From Streptomyces cylindrosporus (GTDB taxonomy: Bacteria; Actinomycetota; Actinomycetes; Streptomycetales; Streptomycetaceae), in assembly GCF_022698165.1 (NCBI RefSeq), contig NZ_JALDAY010000012.1, positions 310,001 through 374,000 on the forward strand: DNA of 64,000 nucleotides. Reading direction: 5' to 3'. The notes under the pieces were generated by a model that ran no database searches, was not told the origin of the DNA, and saw only the letters and a list, made by a program, of their open reading frames with translations. This document shows, piece after piece, positions 1 to 8,599 of the stretch. Position 1 is the first letter of the stretch. Each line of letters starts with the position of its first letter. Position numbers and translations under genes: made by a program.

Positions 1-1019
1 CCGAGCTCGGCCTGTTCGGCATCAACGTGCCGGAGGAGTTCGGCGGCGCCGGCATCGACTCGTACAAGTTCGAGGCCGTGATGTACGAGGAGACGGCCCG
101 CGCGGGCGTCCACTTCGGCGGCTCCGGTGTGCACGTGCTGCTCGCCCTGCCGTACATCAAGATGCTCGCCACCGACGAGCAGAAGAAGCGCTACCTGGAG
201 AAGTTCGTCACCGCCGAGGAGATGTGGGCCCTCGCGATGACCGAGCCGGGCACCGGCTCCGACCTCGCGGGCATGAAGACCACCGCCAAGCTCTCCGAGG
301 ACGGCACGCACTACGTCCTCAACGGCTCCAAGACCTTCATCACCGGCGGCGTGCACGCCGACCGCGTCATCGTCTGCGCCCGCACCGCCGCGCCGACCGC
401 CGAGGACCGCCGCCACGGCATCTCCCTGTTCGCCGTGGACACCAAGTCCGAGGGCTACTCCATCGGCCGCAAGCTGGACAAGCTCGGCCTGCGCACCTCC
501 GACACCGCCGAGCTCGCCTTCGTCGACGTCAAGGTCCCGGTCGAGGACCTCCTCGGCGAGGAGAACAAGGGCTTCTACTACCTCGGCCACAACCTCGCCT
601 CCGAGCGCTGGGGCATCGCCTTCGGCGCCTACGCGCAGGCCAAGGCCGCCGTCCGGTTCGCCCAGCAGTACGTCACGGACCGCACCGTCTTCGGCAAGCC
701 GGTCGCGTCCTTCCAGAACACCAAGTTCGAGCTGGCCGCCTGCAAGGCCGAGGTGGACGCCGCCGAGGCCGTCGCCGACCGCGCGCTCGAAGCCCTCGAC
801 GCCGGTGAGCTCACCCCCGCCGAGGCCGCCTCCGCCAAGCTGTTCTGCACCGAGGTCGCCCACCGCGTCATCGACCGCTGCCTCCAGCTGCACGGCGGCT
901 ACGGCTTCATGAACGAGTACCCGATCGCCCGCCTGTACGCGGACAACCGCGTCAACCGCATCTACGGCGGCACCAGCGAGATCATGAAGACGATCATCGC
1001 GAAGGACATGGGTCTGTAA
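1..1019 (+). CDS. Acyl-CoA dehydrogenase (5' end outside window)
   Basis: FAD-dependent oxidation of an acyl-CoA to the enoyl-CoA in fatty-acid or branched-chain degradation, cytosolic. The frame is open from base 3, giving 338 residues to the stop. The N-terminal few dozen residues are upstream of the window. Visible are the middle beta-domain motif MTEPGTGSDLAG, the C-terminal helical domain, LQLHGGYGF and the terminal RIYGGTSEIMK. The Glu that MCAD-type enzymes carry in YEGT is Gly here. The catalytic base is therefore probably the Glu in LASERWG, as in isovaleryl/long-chain types (inference). A thioesterase follows after 36 bp, so the two may be cotranscribed. Confidence 0.95.
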   Translation, partial: ELGLFGINVPEEFGGAGIDSYKFEAVMYEETARAGVHFGGSGVHVLLALPYIKMLATDEQKKRYLEKFVTAEEMWALAMTEPGTGSDLAGMKTTAKLSEDGTHYVLNGSKTFITGGVHADRVIVCARTAAPTAEDRRHGISLFAVDTKSEGYSIGRKLDKLGLRTSDTAELAFVDVKVPVEDLLGEENKGFYYLGHNLASERWGIAFGAYAQAKAAVRFAQQYVTDRTVFGKPVASFQNTKFELAACKAEVDAAEAVADRALEALDAGELTPAEAASAKLFCTEVAHRVIDRCLQLHGGYGFMNEYPIARLYADNRVNRIYGGTSEIMKTIIAKDMGL

Positions 1020-1055
1020 GGTCCCGGCAATTACTGCCCGGTACAACCAGTAACC

Positions 1056-1940
1056 ATGAGCCAGGCACTACAGGATCTCCTCGATCTGCTCGACCTGGAG
1101 CAGATCGAGGAGAACATCTTCCGCGGCCGCTCCCGGTCCGCCGTCGTCCCGCGCGTCTTCGGCGGGCAGGTGGCGGCCCAGGCGCTGGTCGCCGCCGGGC
1201 GTACGGTCCCCGCCGACCGGCACGCCCACTCCCTGCACGCGTACTTCCTGCGCCCCGGCGACCCGGGCGCGCCCATCGTGTACACGGTCGAGCGCATCCG
1301 CGACGGCCGCTCCTTCACCACCCGCCGGGCGATCGCGGTCCAGCACGGCCGGCCGATCTTCGCGCTGTCGGCGTCCTTCCAGACGTACGAGGAAGGCCTC
1401 GACCACCAGGCGCCGATGCCGCCCGCGCCCGACCCGGTCACGCTGCCCACCTCCCAGGAGCGGCTGCGTGGCTACGACCACATCCCGGCCGAGATCACCG
1501 AGCGGTTCCTGGAGGCGCGCGAGGCCGTCGACCTGCGCTATGTCGAGGAGCCGCCGTACGGGAAGTTCGGCGAGCCGCGCGAGCCGCACTCGCAGGTGTG
1601 GTTCCGCACCAACGGCAAGCTGGCCGACGACCCCCTCCTGCACGTCGTCCTCGCCACCTACGTCTCCGACATGACCCTGCTCGACTCGGTCCTCCTCGCG
1701 CACGGCCGCGGCGGCTGGGCGGTCGGTGACGTGGTCGGGGCCTCGCTGGACCACGCGATGTGGTTCCACCGCCCGTTCCGCGCCGACGAATGGCTGCTGT
1801 ACGACCAGGAGTCGCCGTCGGCGTACGGCGGCCGGGGCCTCGGCCAGGCCCGGATCTACACGCAGGACGGAAAGCTGGCGGTCTCGGTCGTCCAGGAAGG
1901 CGTGGTGCGCGTCCCCCGGGAGGACCGGGGGAAAGACTGA
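1056..1940 (+). CDS. tesB: Acyl-CoA thioesterase II (TesB family)
   Basis: Hydrolyses acyl-CoA to free acid and CoA. The 294 residues match the usual double-hotdog length. The first hotdog has FGGQVAAQALVAA and SLHAYFLRPGD. The second has VGASLDHAMWFHRPF, including the DHAMWFH segment that carries an active-site Asp in the family, and ends near QEGVVR. It lies 36 bp after the acyl-CoA dehydrogenase and 4 bp before the cation transporter. Its pathway partner is most likely the dehydrogenase (inference). The ATG start fits the family N-terminus (LLDLLDLEQIEENIFRG). Confidence 0.93.
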   Translation: MSQALQDLLDLLDLEQIEENIFRGRSRSAVVPRVFGGQVAAQALVAAGRTVPADRHAHSLHAYFLRPGDPGAPIVYTVERIRDGRSFTTRRAIAVQHGRPIFALSASFQTYEEGLDHQAPMPPAPDPVTLPTSQERLRGYDHIPAEITERFLEAREAVDLRYVEEPPYGKFGEPREPHSQVWFRTNGKLADDPLLHVVLATYVSDMTLLDSVLLAHGRGGWAVGDVVGASLDHAMWFHRPFRADEWLLYDQESPSAYGGRGLGQARIYTQDGKLAVSVVQEGVVRVPREDRGKD

Positions 1941-1944
1941 GGGC

Positions 1945-2910
1945 ATGACCTCAGCAGCGGACGGCGGCGGCGAGAGCACTCTCACGGTGGTCGTCGCCGC
2001 CCTCGCCAACCTCGGGATCGCGCTCGCCAAGGCGGTCGCCGGCGTCATCAGCGGTTCCAGCGCGATGCTCTCCGAGGCCGCGCACTCGGTCGCCGACACG
2101 GTCACCGAGGTCCTCCTGCTCACCGCCCTCAAACGCAGCGGGAAACCCGCCGACGAGGACCACCCGCTCGGCTACGGCCCCGAGCGGTACATCTGGGCGA
2201 TGCTCGCCGCGGTCGCCACGTTCGTCGGCGGCGCGGTCTTCTCCCTCTACGACGGCGTCCACACCCTCGTCGCGGGCGAGGAGCCGGGCGACCCGCTCGT
2301 CTCGTACGTCGTCCTCGGCGTCGCCTTCCTCCTGGAGGGCTACTCCCTGCGGACGGGACTGCGGCAGGCGCGCGGCGAGGCGGCCCGCTTCAAGGCGCCC
2401 TTCAAGCTCTACCTGCGGCACACCCCGGACACCGCCGTGAAGGCCGTCGTACTGGAGGACTCGGCCGCCCTGATCGGCCTGGTCCTCGCGGCCGGGGGAC
2501 TGCTCGGCGGACAGCTCACCGGCTCCGGGGTGTGGGACGGCCTGGCCTCCCTCCTCATCGGCCTGCTGCTGCTCGTCGTCGCCTGGGTGCTGGGCCGCTC
2601 CAACGCCGAGCTGCTCATCGGGCGCCCGCTGCCGAAGGCCATGCGGGAGCGGATCCGCACCGAACTGCTGGCGAGCGAGCACGTCGAGGCCGTACTGGAG
2701 CTGACCACGCTCGTGCAGGGGCCGCACGAGGCGCTGGTGGCCGCCAAGGTGGACTTCCGGGACGTGTCCACGGCGGCGCAGATCGAGTGGGCCTGCGAGC
2801 AGGCCGAGCAGCGGATCCGCGCGGTGTACCCGGCGGTGAGCAGGGTGTACCTGGACCCGACGCCGGGGTTCGCGCAGCGGCGCGAGGAGGGGCTGAGTCC
2901 CTGGCCGTGA
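1945..2910 (+). CDS. Cation diffusion facilitator (CDF) family transporter
   Basis: Proton-coupled divalent metal efflux (Zn/Co/Fe/Mn class) across the cell membrane. The 321 residues start at the ATG 4 bp after tesB; the same frame is open further upstream but inside tesB. About six TM segments are visible. Metal-site signatures are SEAAHSVADTV (H47 and D51 in TM2), DHPLGYGPER after it, and EDSAALIG in TM5. A C-terminal cytosolic domain from about residue 225 has the usual small ferredoxin-like fold pattern. Specificity cannot be read from sequence. Tight spacing suggests cotranscription with tesB, without an obvious functional link. Confidence 0.9.
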   Translation: MTSAADGGGESTLTVVVAALANLGIALAKAVAGVISGSSAMLSEAAHSVADTVTEVLLLTALKRSGKPADEDHPLGYGPERYIWAMLAAVATFVGGAVFSLYDGVHTLVAGEEPGDPLVSYVVLGVAFLLEGYSLRTGLRQARGEAARFKAPFKLYLRHTPDTAVKAVVLEDSAALIGLVLAAGGLLGGQLTGSGVWDGLASLLIGLLLLVVAWVLGRSNAELLIGRPLPKAMRERIRTELLASEHVEAVLELTTLVQGPHEALVAAKVDFRDVSTAAQIEWACEQAEQRIRAVYPAVSRVYLDPTPGFAQRREEGLSPWP

Positions 2911-2952
2911 AAGGCGGTTGAGGCCGGCTGCCGTGGGCGGTTGGATGCCGTC

Positions 2953-3624
2953 ATGGCCGAGGAGTCGTGGAACTGGCGGGGCGGACGGATCCGGGACGCG
3001 TTCATCGTGGCCGCGGGCATCGCGGGCGAGCTGGTGGGCAGGCCCGCCGTCGCCGACGCGTGGGACAAGCCGAGCGTGCTCAGGAAGTGGAGCGTGCGGG
3101 GGCTGGCCGGGCACATGTTCTGGCAGGAGTTCGCCCTGCCGGGGATGCTCACCGCGCCCGTGCCCACGGAGCCGGTGATCCCGCTGCGCGAGTACTACCT
3201 GGACCGGGTGACCTGGCTGGACGGCGGCGCCGACTCGCCCGTCGGCGAGCGCATCCGGCAGGGCGGGGAGGCCGCGGCGGCGGACGGGCACGCGGCCCTG
3301 CGCCGGGAGATCAACAGGGCGACCGCCGACCTGTGGGGCAGGCTGCCGGACGTCCCCGCCTCCCGCCCCGTCCACATCCCCACCTGGGGCGACTGGTCCC
3401 TCGAACTCGACGACCTGCTGCTCACCCGGATGCTGGAACTCGTCGTCCACAGCGACGACCTGGCATGCAGCGTGGGCCTGCCGGCACCGGAGTTCCCGGA
3501 GTACGTGACGGCGCCGGTGATCGAGCTGCTCACCCGGCTCTCGGTCCGCCGACACGGCCCGCTCAAGGTCGTGCGGGCGCTCACCCGGGACGAGCGAGCG
3601 CCGGGTTCGATCTCCGGGATCTGA
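2953..3624 (+). CDS. Maleylpyruvate isomerase N-terminal domain (DinB-like) protein
   Basis: A 223-residue protein of the mycothiol-dependent/DinB-like four-helix superfamily, often annotated maleylpyruvate isomerase N-terminal domain protein. Visible signatures are the helix with WSVRGLAGHMFWQEF and a C-terminal LVVHSDDLACSVGL, in which the His-Ser-Asp-Asp pattern is typical of actinobacterial members. The ATG at 2953 is preferred over a TTG 12 bp upstream. Catalytic function is unproven: relatives are thiol transferases using mycothiol or have no known activity. It sits 42 bp after the CDF gene and ends 30 bp from a convergent gene. Confidence 0.75.
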   Translation: MAEESWNWRGGRIRDAFIVAAGIAGELVGRPAVADAWDKPSVLRKWSVRGLAGHMFWQEFALPGMLTAPVPTEPVIPLREYYLDRVTWLDGGADSPVGERIRQGGEAAAADGHAALRREINRATADLWGRLPDVPASRPVHIPTWGDWSLELDDLLLTRMLELVVHSDDLACSVGLPAPEFPEYVTAPVIELLTRLSVRRHGPLKVVRALTRDERAPGSISGI

Positions 3625-3653
3625 GCGGGATCTGAACGGGATCCCAGCGGGAT

Positions 3654-4451
3654 CTAGGCCAGCCCCGCCTCCGCGAGCAGGAACGCCGTCATCGGGTCGT
3701 AGTACCGCGGGCTGACCACGTGGTCGTCGAGCGGGACGGTCACCTGTACGGTCCCCTCGGACTCGGCGAGGAACAGGGCCGGGTCGTTGGAGTCGGCGTA
3801 ACCGACCGAGTCCACGCCGTGCTGACCCGCGTACCCCGCCCAGCCGTGGTCGGCGACGACGAGGTCCGGCAGCGGGCGGTCCTCGCGCTCGAGTCCCGTC
3901 AGGATGGCCTTCATCGGCTCGCCCGAGTGGGTGTGCCAGAGCGTGGCGCCGTGCTCCAGGACCGCCACGTCGGCGAACTGCATGACGTAACCCTCCTCCG
4001 TCTGCAGCCCCTCCGGGATGACCACGATCTCGCAGCCGGCCGCCCGCAGCGCCGCCGCCGTCGCCCGGTGCACGTCCAGCAGGCCGCCCGGGTGGCCGGT
4101 CGCGAACAGCACTCGCTGCCGGCCCTCGGCCGCCTTGCGCAGCCGGCCGGCCAGCCGCTCCAGGGCGGCGACCGTCAGCTCGGGGTCGATGGTGTCCTGG
4201 CCGTAGCGGTACTCCGGGTCGTCGTTCACGCCCACCCGCTCCGCCATCACCGCGAGCACGTCCTGCTCGTCGCTCCAGCGGTCGCCGAGCTCCAGGCCGA
4301 ACCAGTAGTGGCGGTCGCCGTTCGCCAGCTTGCGGTAGTGGTTCAGGTTGTTCTCGCGGGGCGTCGCGACGTCGCCCGCGATGCGGGTCCGTACGAGGTG
4401 GTCGACGAGCTCGGCGCGGCTGGGGGTCCCGGGTATCGGCATGAAACCCAT
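3654..4451 (-). CDS. Phosphatase-like conserved actinobacterial protein
   Basis: A 265-residue cytosolic protein usually annotated only as phosphatase in Streptomyces; I cannot confirm a reaction. Notable segments are ENNLNHYRKLANGD, YRYGQDTIDPELTVAAL, LFATGHPGGLLDVH and VADHGWAGYAGQ. The last two His-containing motifs are plausible active-site loops. No signal peptide or TM segment is seen. The ATG at 4451 (MGFMPIPGT) is chosen because the longer upstream open frame has no homology-like character and runs into antisense of the next gene. It is separated from the PucR gene by about 120 bp. Confidence 0.6.
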   Translation of the reverse strand: MGFMPIPGTPSRAELVDHLVRTRIAGDVATPRENNLNHYRKLANGDRHYWFGLELGDRWSDEQDVLAVMAERVGVNDDPEYRYGQDTIDPELTVAALERLAGRLRKAAEGRQRVLFATGHPGGLLDVHRATAAALRAAGCEIVVIPEGLQTEEGYVMQFADVAVLEHGATLWHTHSGEPMKAILTGLEREDRPLPDLVVADHGWAGYAGQHGVDSVGYADSNDPALFLAESEGTVQVTVPLDDHVVSPRYYDPMTAFLLAEAGLA

Positions 4452-4569
4452 TGTGAGGCAGCGGACCGCGCGCGTCCCTGGCGTCCCGGACGCTGCGACG
4501 TGGGTCACGTACTCATGGTGATGAGCCGCGGTACCTATTGCCGTCACGGGACCTGTTGCTGCCGGAGAC

Positions 4570-6036
4570 TTATTGCTGCCGGAGGGCGAACCACAACTCC
4601 ATGCGTACGTCGGGGTCGTCGAGGTCGGTGCCGAGGAGCGTCGCGCAACGGGCGATCCGCTGGCGGACGGTGTTGCGGTGCACGGACAGGGCGACGGCCG
4701 TACGGTCCCAACTCCCGTGCAGCGAGAGCCAGGTGCGCAGGGTCTCCGCGAGCGCGGGGGTGCCGGCGATCGGCGCGAGCACGGCGCGGGCGTGCGCGGC
4801 GGCCTCCTCGGCCCCCACCAACTCGGCCAGCCCGCCCCGCTCCCCGTGCCGCACGAGAGCGACCCGCGTGGCCCGCGCCCGCGCGAGCGCGCGTCCGGCC
4901 TGGGCGTCGGCGGAGGCCCAGGAGTCGGGCCCGACGGGGGCACTGACGCCGAGGACCCAGCCGGGGGGCGGCACGGGGTCACGGTCGGCGGGGAGGAGGA
5001 CGCGGACGACGTCACCGGCGAGATCCACGAGAGGCGAGCCGAGGGCAGCACCGAGAGCGGAGGCGGACACCGGGTCCACAGACCCCGCGTCGGTCCGGGC
5101 TTGCACCACCAGCCACCGTTCGCCACCCAGCAGCGGCGCCACCTCCTCCGGTGCCGCGCCCAGCAGCACCCGTACCAGCGCCGAGGAGCGGGCCGCTCCC
5201 GTGCCGCTCTGGTGTTCTCCCGTGAGGAGGGAGAGCAGGACCGCCGCCACCGAGGCGATCGTGTGGTCGCCCGGTTCGCGGTGCGGGGACGCCACGCCCA
5301 GGACGAAGCCCTGGCCGGCGCCCAGGGCGTAGGCGGCCAGGTGGGTGCCGGCCGCCGAGTCGGTCGCCGAGGTGGGGGTGCCCGGACCCGAGGGGCGTAC
5401 GACCTCGGCGAGTCCGGCCAACGAGTCGTGGACGCCCGGCCCTTCCGGGACGCGGCCCGCCGCCGCGACCTCCACGCCCTCCGGGCCGTACAGCACCGCC
5501 CGTCCCCCCACCCGCTGGGCCAGCTGCCGCAGCACCGACGGCACCGGATCCGGGCGGGAGGCCGCCGCGGCGAGGCTCTGCTGGGCCTCCGTCACGCGGC
5601 GGAGTTCGGCGAGGCGCGCCTGGGCCATCAGCTGCCAGACCGCGCGGGCCACGCCGGAGAAGGTCGTCTGCTCAGGCACCTCGATCAGCGGGAGCTCGTA
5701 CGCGTCGCAGGCCGCCACCAGCGCCCGCGGCACCGTGTCGTGCACCGGCGCCACCCCGAAGCCGAGCGCCGCGCCGCCCGCCGCCACGATCCGCGAGACG
5801 TAGTCGTCGAAGTACGTGCCGCTGCCCGCCGCCTCCGTGATGTGCACCCCGGCCGTCAGCAGCAGCTCGCCGCCCAGCAGATACGGGTACGGGTCGGCCA
5901 TCTCCGAGGTGTGCGCCCAGTGGATGACGGTGTCGGGGTCGACGGGGCCCGCGATCTGCCGCAGGGCCAGGTCCTCACGGGCCAGCAGCGCGGCCAGGGG
6001 GACCGGTGGGGTGGGTGGGACTGCCGGGTCCGGCAT
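4570..6036 (-). CDS. PucR family transcriptional regulator
   Basis: DNA-binding regulator of the PucR/CdaR class, 488 residues. The N-terminal PucR sensor domain (roughly 15-130, with DPDTVIHWAHTSEMADPYPYL) is followed by a GGDEF-like middle region and a C-terminal HTH_30 domain (SVHRNTVRQRIARCATLL). The ATG at 6036 is chosen over one at 6054 because GGAGGG lies at suitable distance upstream of it. It is divergent from the symporter gene with about 107 bp between the starts. Family members control purine, amino-acid or amine catabolism, so it likely governs the symporter-ureohydrolase-ThDP enzyme operon (inference). Confidence 0.9.
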   Translation of the reverse strand: MPDPAVPPTPPVPLAALLAREDLALRQIAGPVDPDTVIHWAHTSEMADPYPYLLGGELLLTAGVHITEAAGSGTYFDDYVSRIVAAGGAALGFGVAPVHDTVPRALVAACDAYELPLIEVPEQTTFSGVARAVWQLMAQARLAELRRVTEAQQSLAAAASRPDPVPSVLRQLAQRVGGRAVLYGPEGVEVAAAGRVPEGPGVHDSLAGLAEVVRPSGPGTPTSATDSAAGTHLAAYALGAGQGFVLGVASPHREPGDHTIASVAAVLLSLLTGEHQSGTGAARSSALVRVLLGAAPEEVAPLLGGERWLVVQARTDAGSVDPVSASALGAALGSPLVDLAGDVVRVLLPADRDPVPPPGWVLGVSAPVGPDSWASADAQAGRALARARATRVALVRHGERGGLAELVGAEEAAAHARAVLAPIAGTPALAETLRTWLSLHGSWDRTAVALSVHRNTVRQRIARCATLLGTDLDDPDVRMELWFALRQQ

Positions 6037-6143
6037 GATGGACGTTCCCTCCATCCAGTACCGCTCGAATGGATGAAACGTACACTTCGCAGTCGCTTTC
6101 CGGCCACCTACTGTCGATCCAGACCCGGCAGAAGGAGGGCCCC

Positions 6144-7601
6144 ATGGCCGTCGACTACACAGTGATCGTCGTCTATCTGGCCGGCATGCTGGCCATGGGC
6201 TGGTGGGGCATGCGCCGCGCCAGGTCGAAGAGCGACTTCCTGGTCGCTGGGCGCCGCCTCGGCCCCGCCATGTACTCCGGCACCATGGCCGCGATCGTCC
6301 TCGGCGGCGCCTCCACCATCGGCGGGGTCGGACTGGGGTACCAGTACGGGCTGTCCGGCGCCTGGATGGTCTTCACGATCGGGCTCGGACTGCTCGCCCT
6401 CTCCGTCTTCTTCTCCGCCCGCATCGCCCGCCTGAAGGTCTACACCGTCTCCGAGATGCTGGACCTCCGGTACGGCGGCCGGGCCGGCGTCATCTCCGGC
6501 GTCGTCATGTGGGCGTACACCCTGATGCTCGCGGTCACCTCGACCATCGCGTACGCCACCATCTTCGACGTCCTCTTCGACATGAACCGGACCGTCGCGA
6601 TCATCCTCGGCGGCTCGATCGTCGTCGCGTACTCCACGCTCGGCGGCATGTGGTCGATCACCCTGACGGACATGGTCCAGTTCGTGGTGAAGACGATCGG
6701 GGTCCTGCTGCTCCTGCTCCCCATCGCGGTCGTCAAGGCCGGCGGCTTCTCCGAGATGAAGGCCGAGCTGCCGACCTCGTACTTCGACCCGCTGGGCATC
6801 GGCGGCGAGACGATCTTCACCTACGTCCTGATCTACACGTTCGGCATGCTCATCGGCCAGGACATCTGGCAGCGCGTGTTCACCGCCCGCAGCGACCGGA
6901 CGGCGAGGTGGGGCGGCACGGTCGCGGGCACGTACTGTCTCGCGTACGCCCTCGCCGGTGCCGTCATCGGTACGGCGGCCCGGGTGCTGTACCCGAAGCT
7001 CGGCAGCCCGGACGACGCCTTCGCGACCATCGTCAAGGACGAACTCCCCGTCGGCGTCCGCGGGTTGGTGCTGGCCGCCGCGCTCGCCGCCGTGATGTCG
7101 ACGTCGTCCGGCGCGCTGATCGCCTGCGCCACCGTCGCCAACAACGACATCTGGTCGCGGCTGCGGGGGAAGGCCACCTCGGGTGACCATGATGAGGTGC
7201 AGGGCAACCGGGCGTTCATCCTGATCATGGGCCTGGGGGTGATCGGTACGGCGATCGCGCTGAACAACGTCGTGGAGGCGCTGACGGTGGCGTACAACCT
7301 GTTGGTCGGCGGTCTCCTCGTCCCGATCCTGGGCGGACTGCTGTGGAAGCGCGGCACAGTGCAGGGGGCACTGGCCGCCGTGACCGTCGGCAGCCTGGCG
7401 GTGATCGGCCTGATGGCGGGCTACGGCATCCTCGCCAACGAGCCCGTCTACTACGGCCTGCTCGCCTCCCTCGCCGCCTACGCCGTCGTATCCCTCGTGA
7501 CGAAGCCGACCGACGCGACCGTGCTGGCCACCTGGCGTGAACGGCTCGACGGCCGCGCGGCTCCCGAACCCACATCCGAACCGATCTCGGCTTCCCGCTA
7601 G
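6144..7601 (+). CDS. Sodium:solute symporter family transporter
   Basis: Integral membrane Na+-coupled importer of the SSS family, 485 residues with about 13 hydrophobic segments. It has AGMLAMGWWGMRRA at the N-terminus and the family region DFLVAGRRLGPAM. GGAGGG precedes the ATG at 6144 by a good distance; the frame is open further up but without a ribosome site. First gene of a likely operon with the ureohydrolase (15 bp gap) and ThDP enzyme (overlapping). Substrate is unknown; the context suggests a guanidino or amine compound. Confidence 0.9.
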   Translation: MAVDYTVIVVYLAGMLAMGWWGMRRARSKSDFLVAGRRLGPAMYSGTMAAIVLGGASTIGGVGLGYQYGLSGAWMVFTIGLGLLALSVFFSARIARLKVYTVSEMLDLRYGGRAGVISGVVMWAYTLMLAVTSTIAYATIFDVLFDMNRTVAIILGGSIVVAYSTLGGMWSITLTDMVQFVVKTIGVLLLLLPIAVVKAGGFSEMKAELPTSYFDPLGIGGETIFTYVLIYTFGMLIGQDIWQRVFTARSDRTARWGGTVAGTYCLAYALAGAVIGTAARVLYPKLGSPDDAFATIVKDELPVGVRGLVLAAALAAVMSTSSGALIACATVANNDIWSRLRGKATSGDHDEVQGNRAFILIMGLGVIGTAIALNNVVEALTVAYNLLVGGLLVPILGGLLWKRGTVQGALAAVTVGSLAVIGLMAGYGILANEPVYYGLLASLAAYAVVSLVTKPTDATVLATWRERLDGRAAPEPTSEPISASR

Positions 7602-7615
7602 AAAGGCACTCCACC

Positions 7616-8599
7616 ATGAGCAGCAACGAGACGCCCCGCGGCCCCGTCGACTCCTCCCGCGTCCCGCGGTACGCCGGACCCGCGACCTTCGCCCGGCTGC
7701 CCCGCCTCGACGAGGTCGGCCGCGCCGACGTCGCCGTCGTGGGCGTGCCGTTCGACTCGGGCGTCTCGTACCGGCCGGGCGCCCGCTTCGGCGGCAACGC
7801 GATCCGCGAGGCGTCCCGGCTGCTGCGGCCCTACAACCCGGCGCAGGACGCGTCCCCGTTCGCCCTCGCGCAGGTCGCGGACGGCGGGGACATCGCCGTG
7901 AACCCGTTCAACATCAACGAGGCCGTCGAGACGGTCGAGGCGGCCGCCGACGAACTGCTCGGCACCGGCGCCCGGTTGATGACCCTCGGCGGCGACCACA
8001 CCATCGCCCTGCCGCTGCTCAGGTCCGTCGCGAAGAAGCACGGCCCGGTCGCGCTGCTCCACTTCGACGCCCATCTCGACACCTGGGACACGTACTTCGG
8101 CGCGGAGTACACCCACGGCACCCCGTTCCGGCGCGCGGTCGAGGAAGGGATCCTGGACACCTCGGCCCTCTCCCACGTCGGCACCCGCGGCCCGCTCTAC
8201 GGCAAGCAGGACCTCACCGACGACGAGAAGATGGGCTTCGGCATCGTCACCTCGGCGGACATCTACCGCCGCGGCGCCGACGAGGTCGCCGACCAGCTGC
8301 GGCAGCGCATCGGCGACCGCCCCCTCTACATCTCCATCGACATCGACTGCCTGGACCCGGCCCACGCGCCCGGCACGGGCACGCCGGAGGCGGGCGGCAT
8401 GACGTCGCGCGAGCTGCTGGAGATCCTGCGCGGCCTGGCGGGGTGCAACCTCGTATCGGCCGACGTCGTCGAGGTGGCGCCCGCGTACGATCACGCCGAG
8501 ATCACGTCGGTGGCCGCGTCCCACACGGCGTACGAACTGACCACGATCATGACCCGCCAGATCGCCGCGGCGAGGGCTCAGGAGAAGGCTGCGCAGTGA
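7616..8599 (+). CDS. speB: Agmatinase / guanidinobutyrase-type ureohydrolase
   Basis: Manganese-dependent hydrolysis of a guanidino compound to urea plus amine. The 327 residues carry all family metal ligands: GGDHT (H128), FDAHLD (D151, H153, D155) and SIDIDCLDPAHAPGTGTPE (D242, D244). Agmatinase is the usual name, but guanidinobutyrase and related enzymes share these motifs. The ThDP decarboxylase-type gene directly downstream makes a guanidinobutyrate step at least as likely (inference). Its stop overlaps the GTG of the next gene by 4 bp, indicating translational coupling. Confidence 0.9.
   Translation: MSSNETPRGPVDSSRVPRYAGPATFARLPRLDEVGRADVAVVGVPFDSGVSYRPGARFGGNAIREASRLLRPYNPAQDASPFALAQVADGGDIAVNPFNINEAVETVEAAADELLGTGARLMTLGGDHTIALPLLRSVAKKHGPVALLHFDAHLDTWDTYFGAEYTHGTPFRRAVEEGILDTSALSHVGTRGPLYGKQDLTDDEKMGFGIVTSADIYRRGADEVADQLRQRIGDRPLYISIDIDCLDPAHAPGTGTPEAGGMTSRELLEILRGLAGCNLVSADVVEVAPAYDHAEITSVAASHTAYELTTIMTRQIAAARAQEKAAQ

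Noticed and set aside
1068..2132. 354-codon minus-strand open frame over tesB and the CDF gene
   Set aside because: Antisense shadow of two genes with clear family motifs.
3651..5126. 490-codon form of the phosphatase-like gene reaching into the PucR gene
   Set aside because: The extra 225 residues are low-complexity antisense sequence and no ribosome site supports an upstream start.
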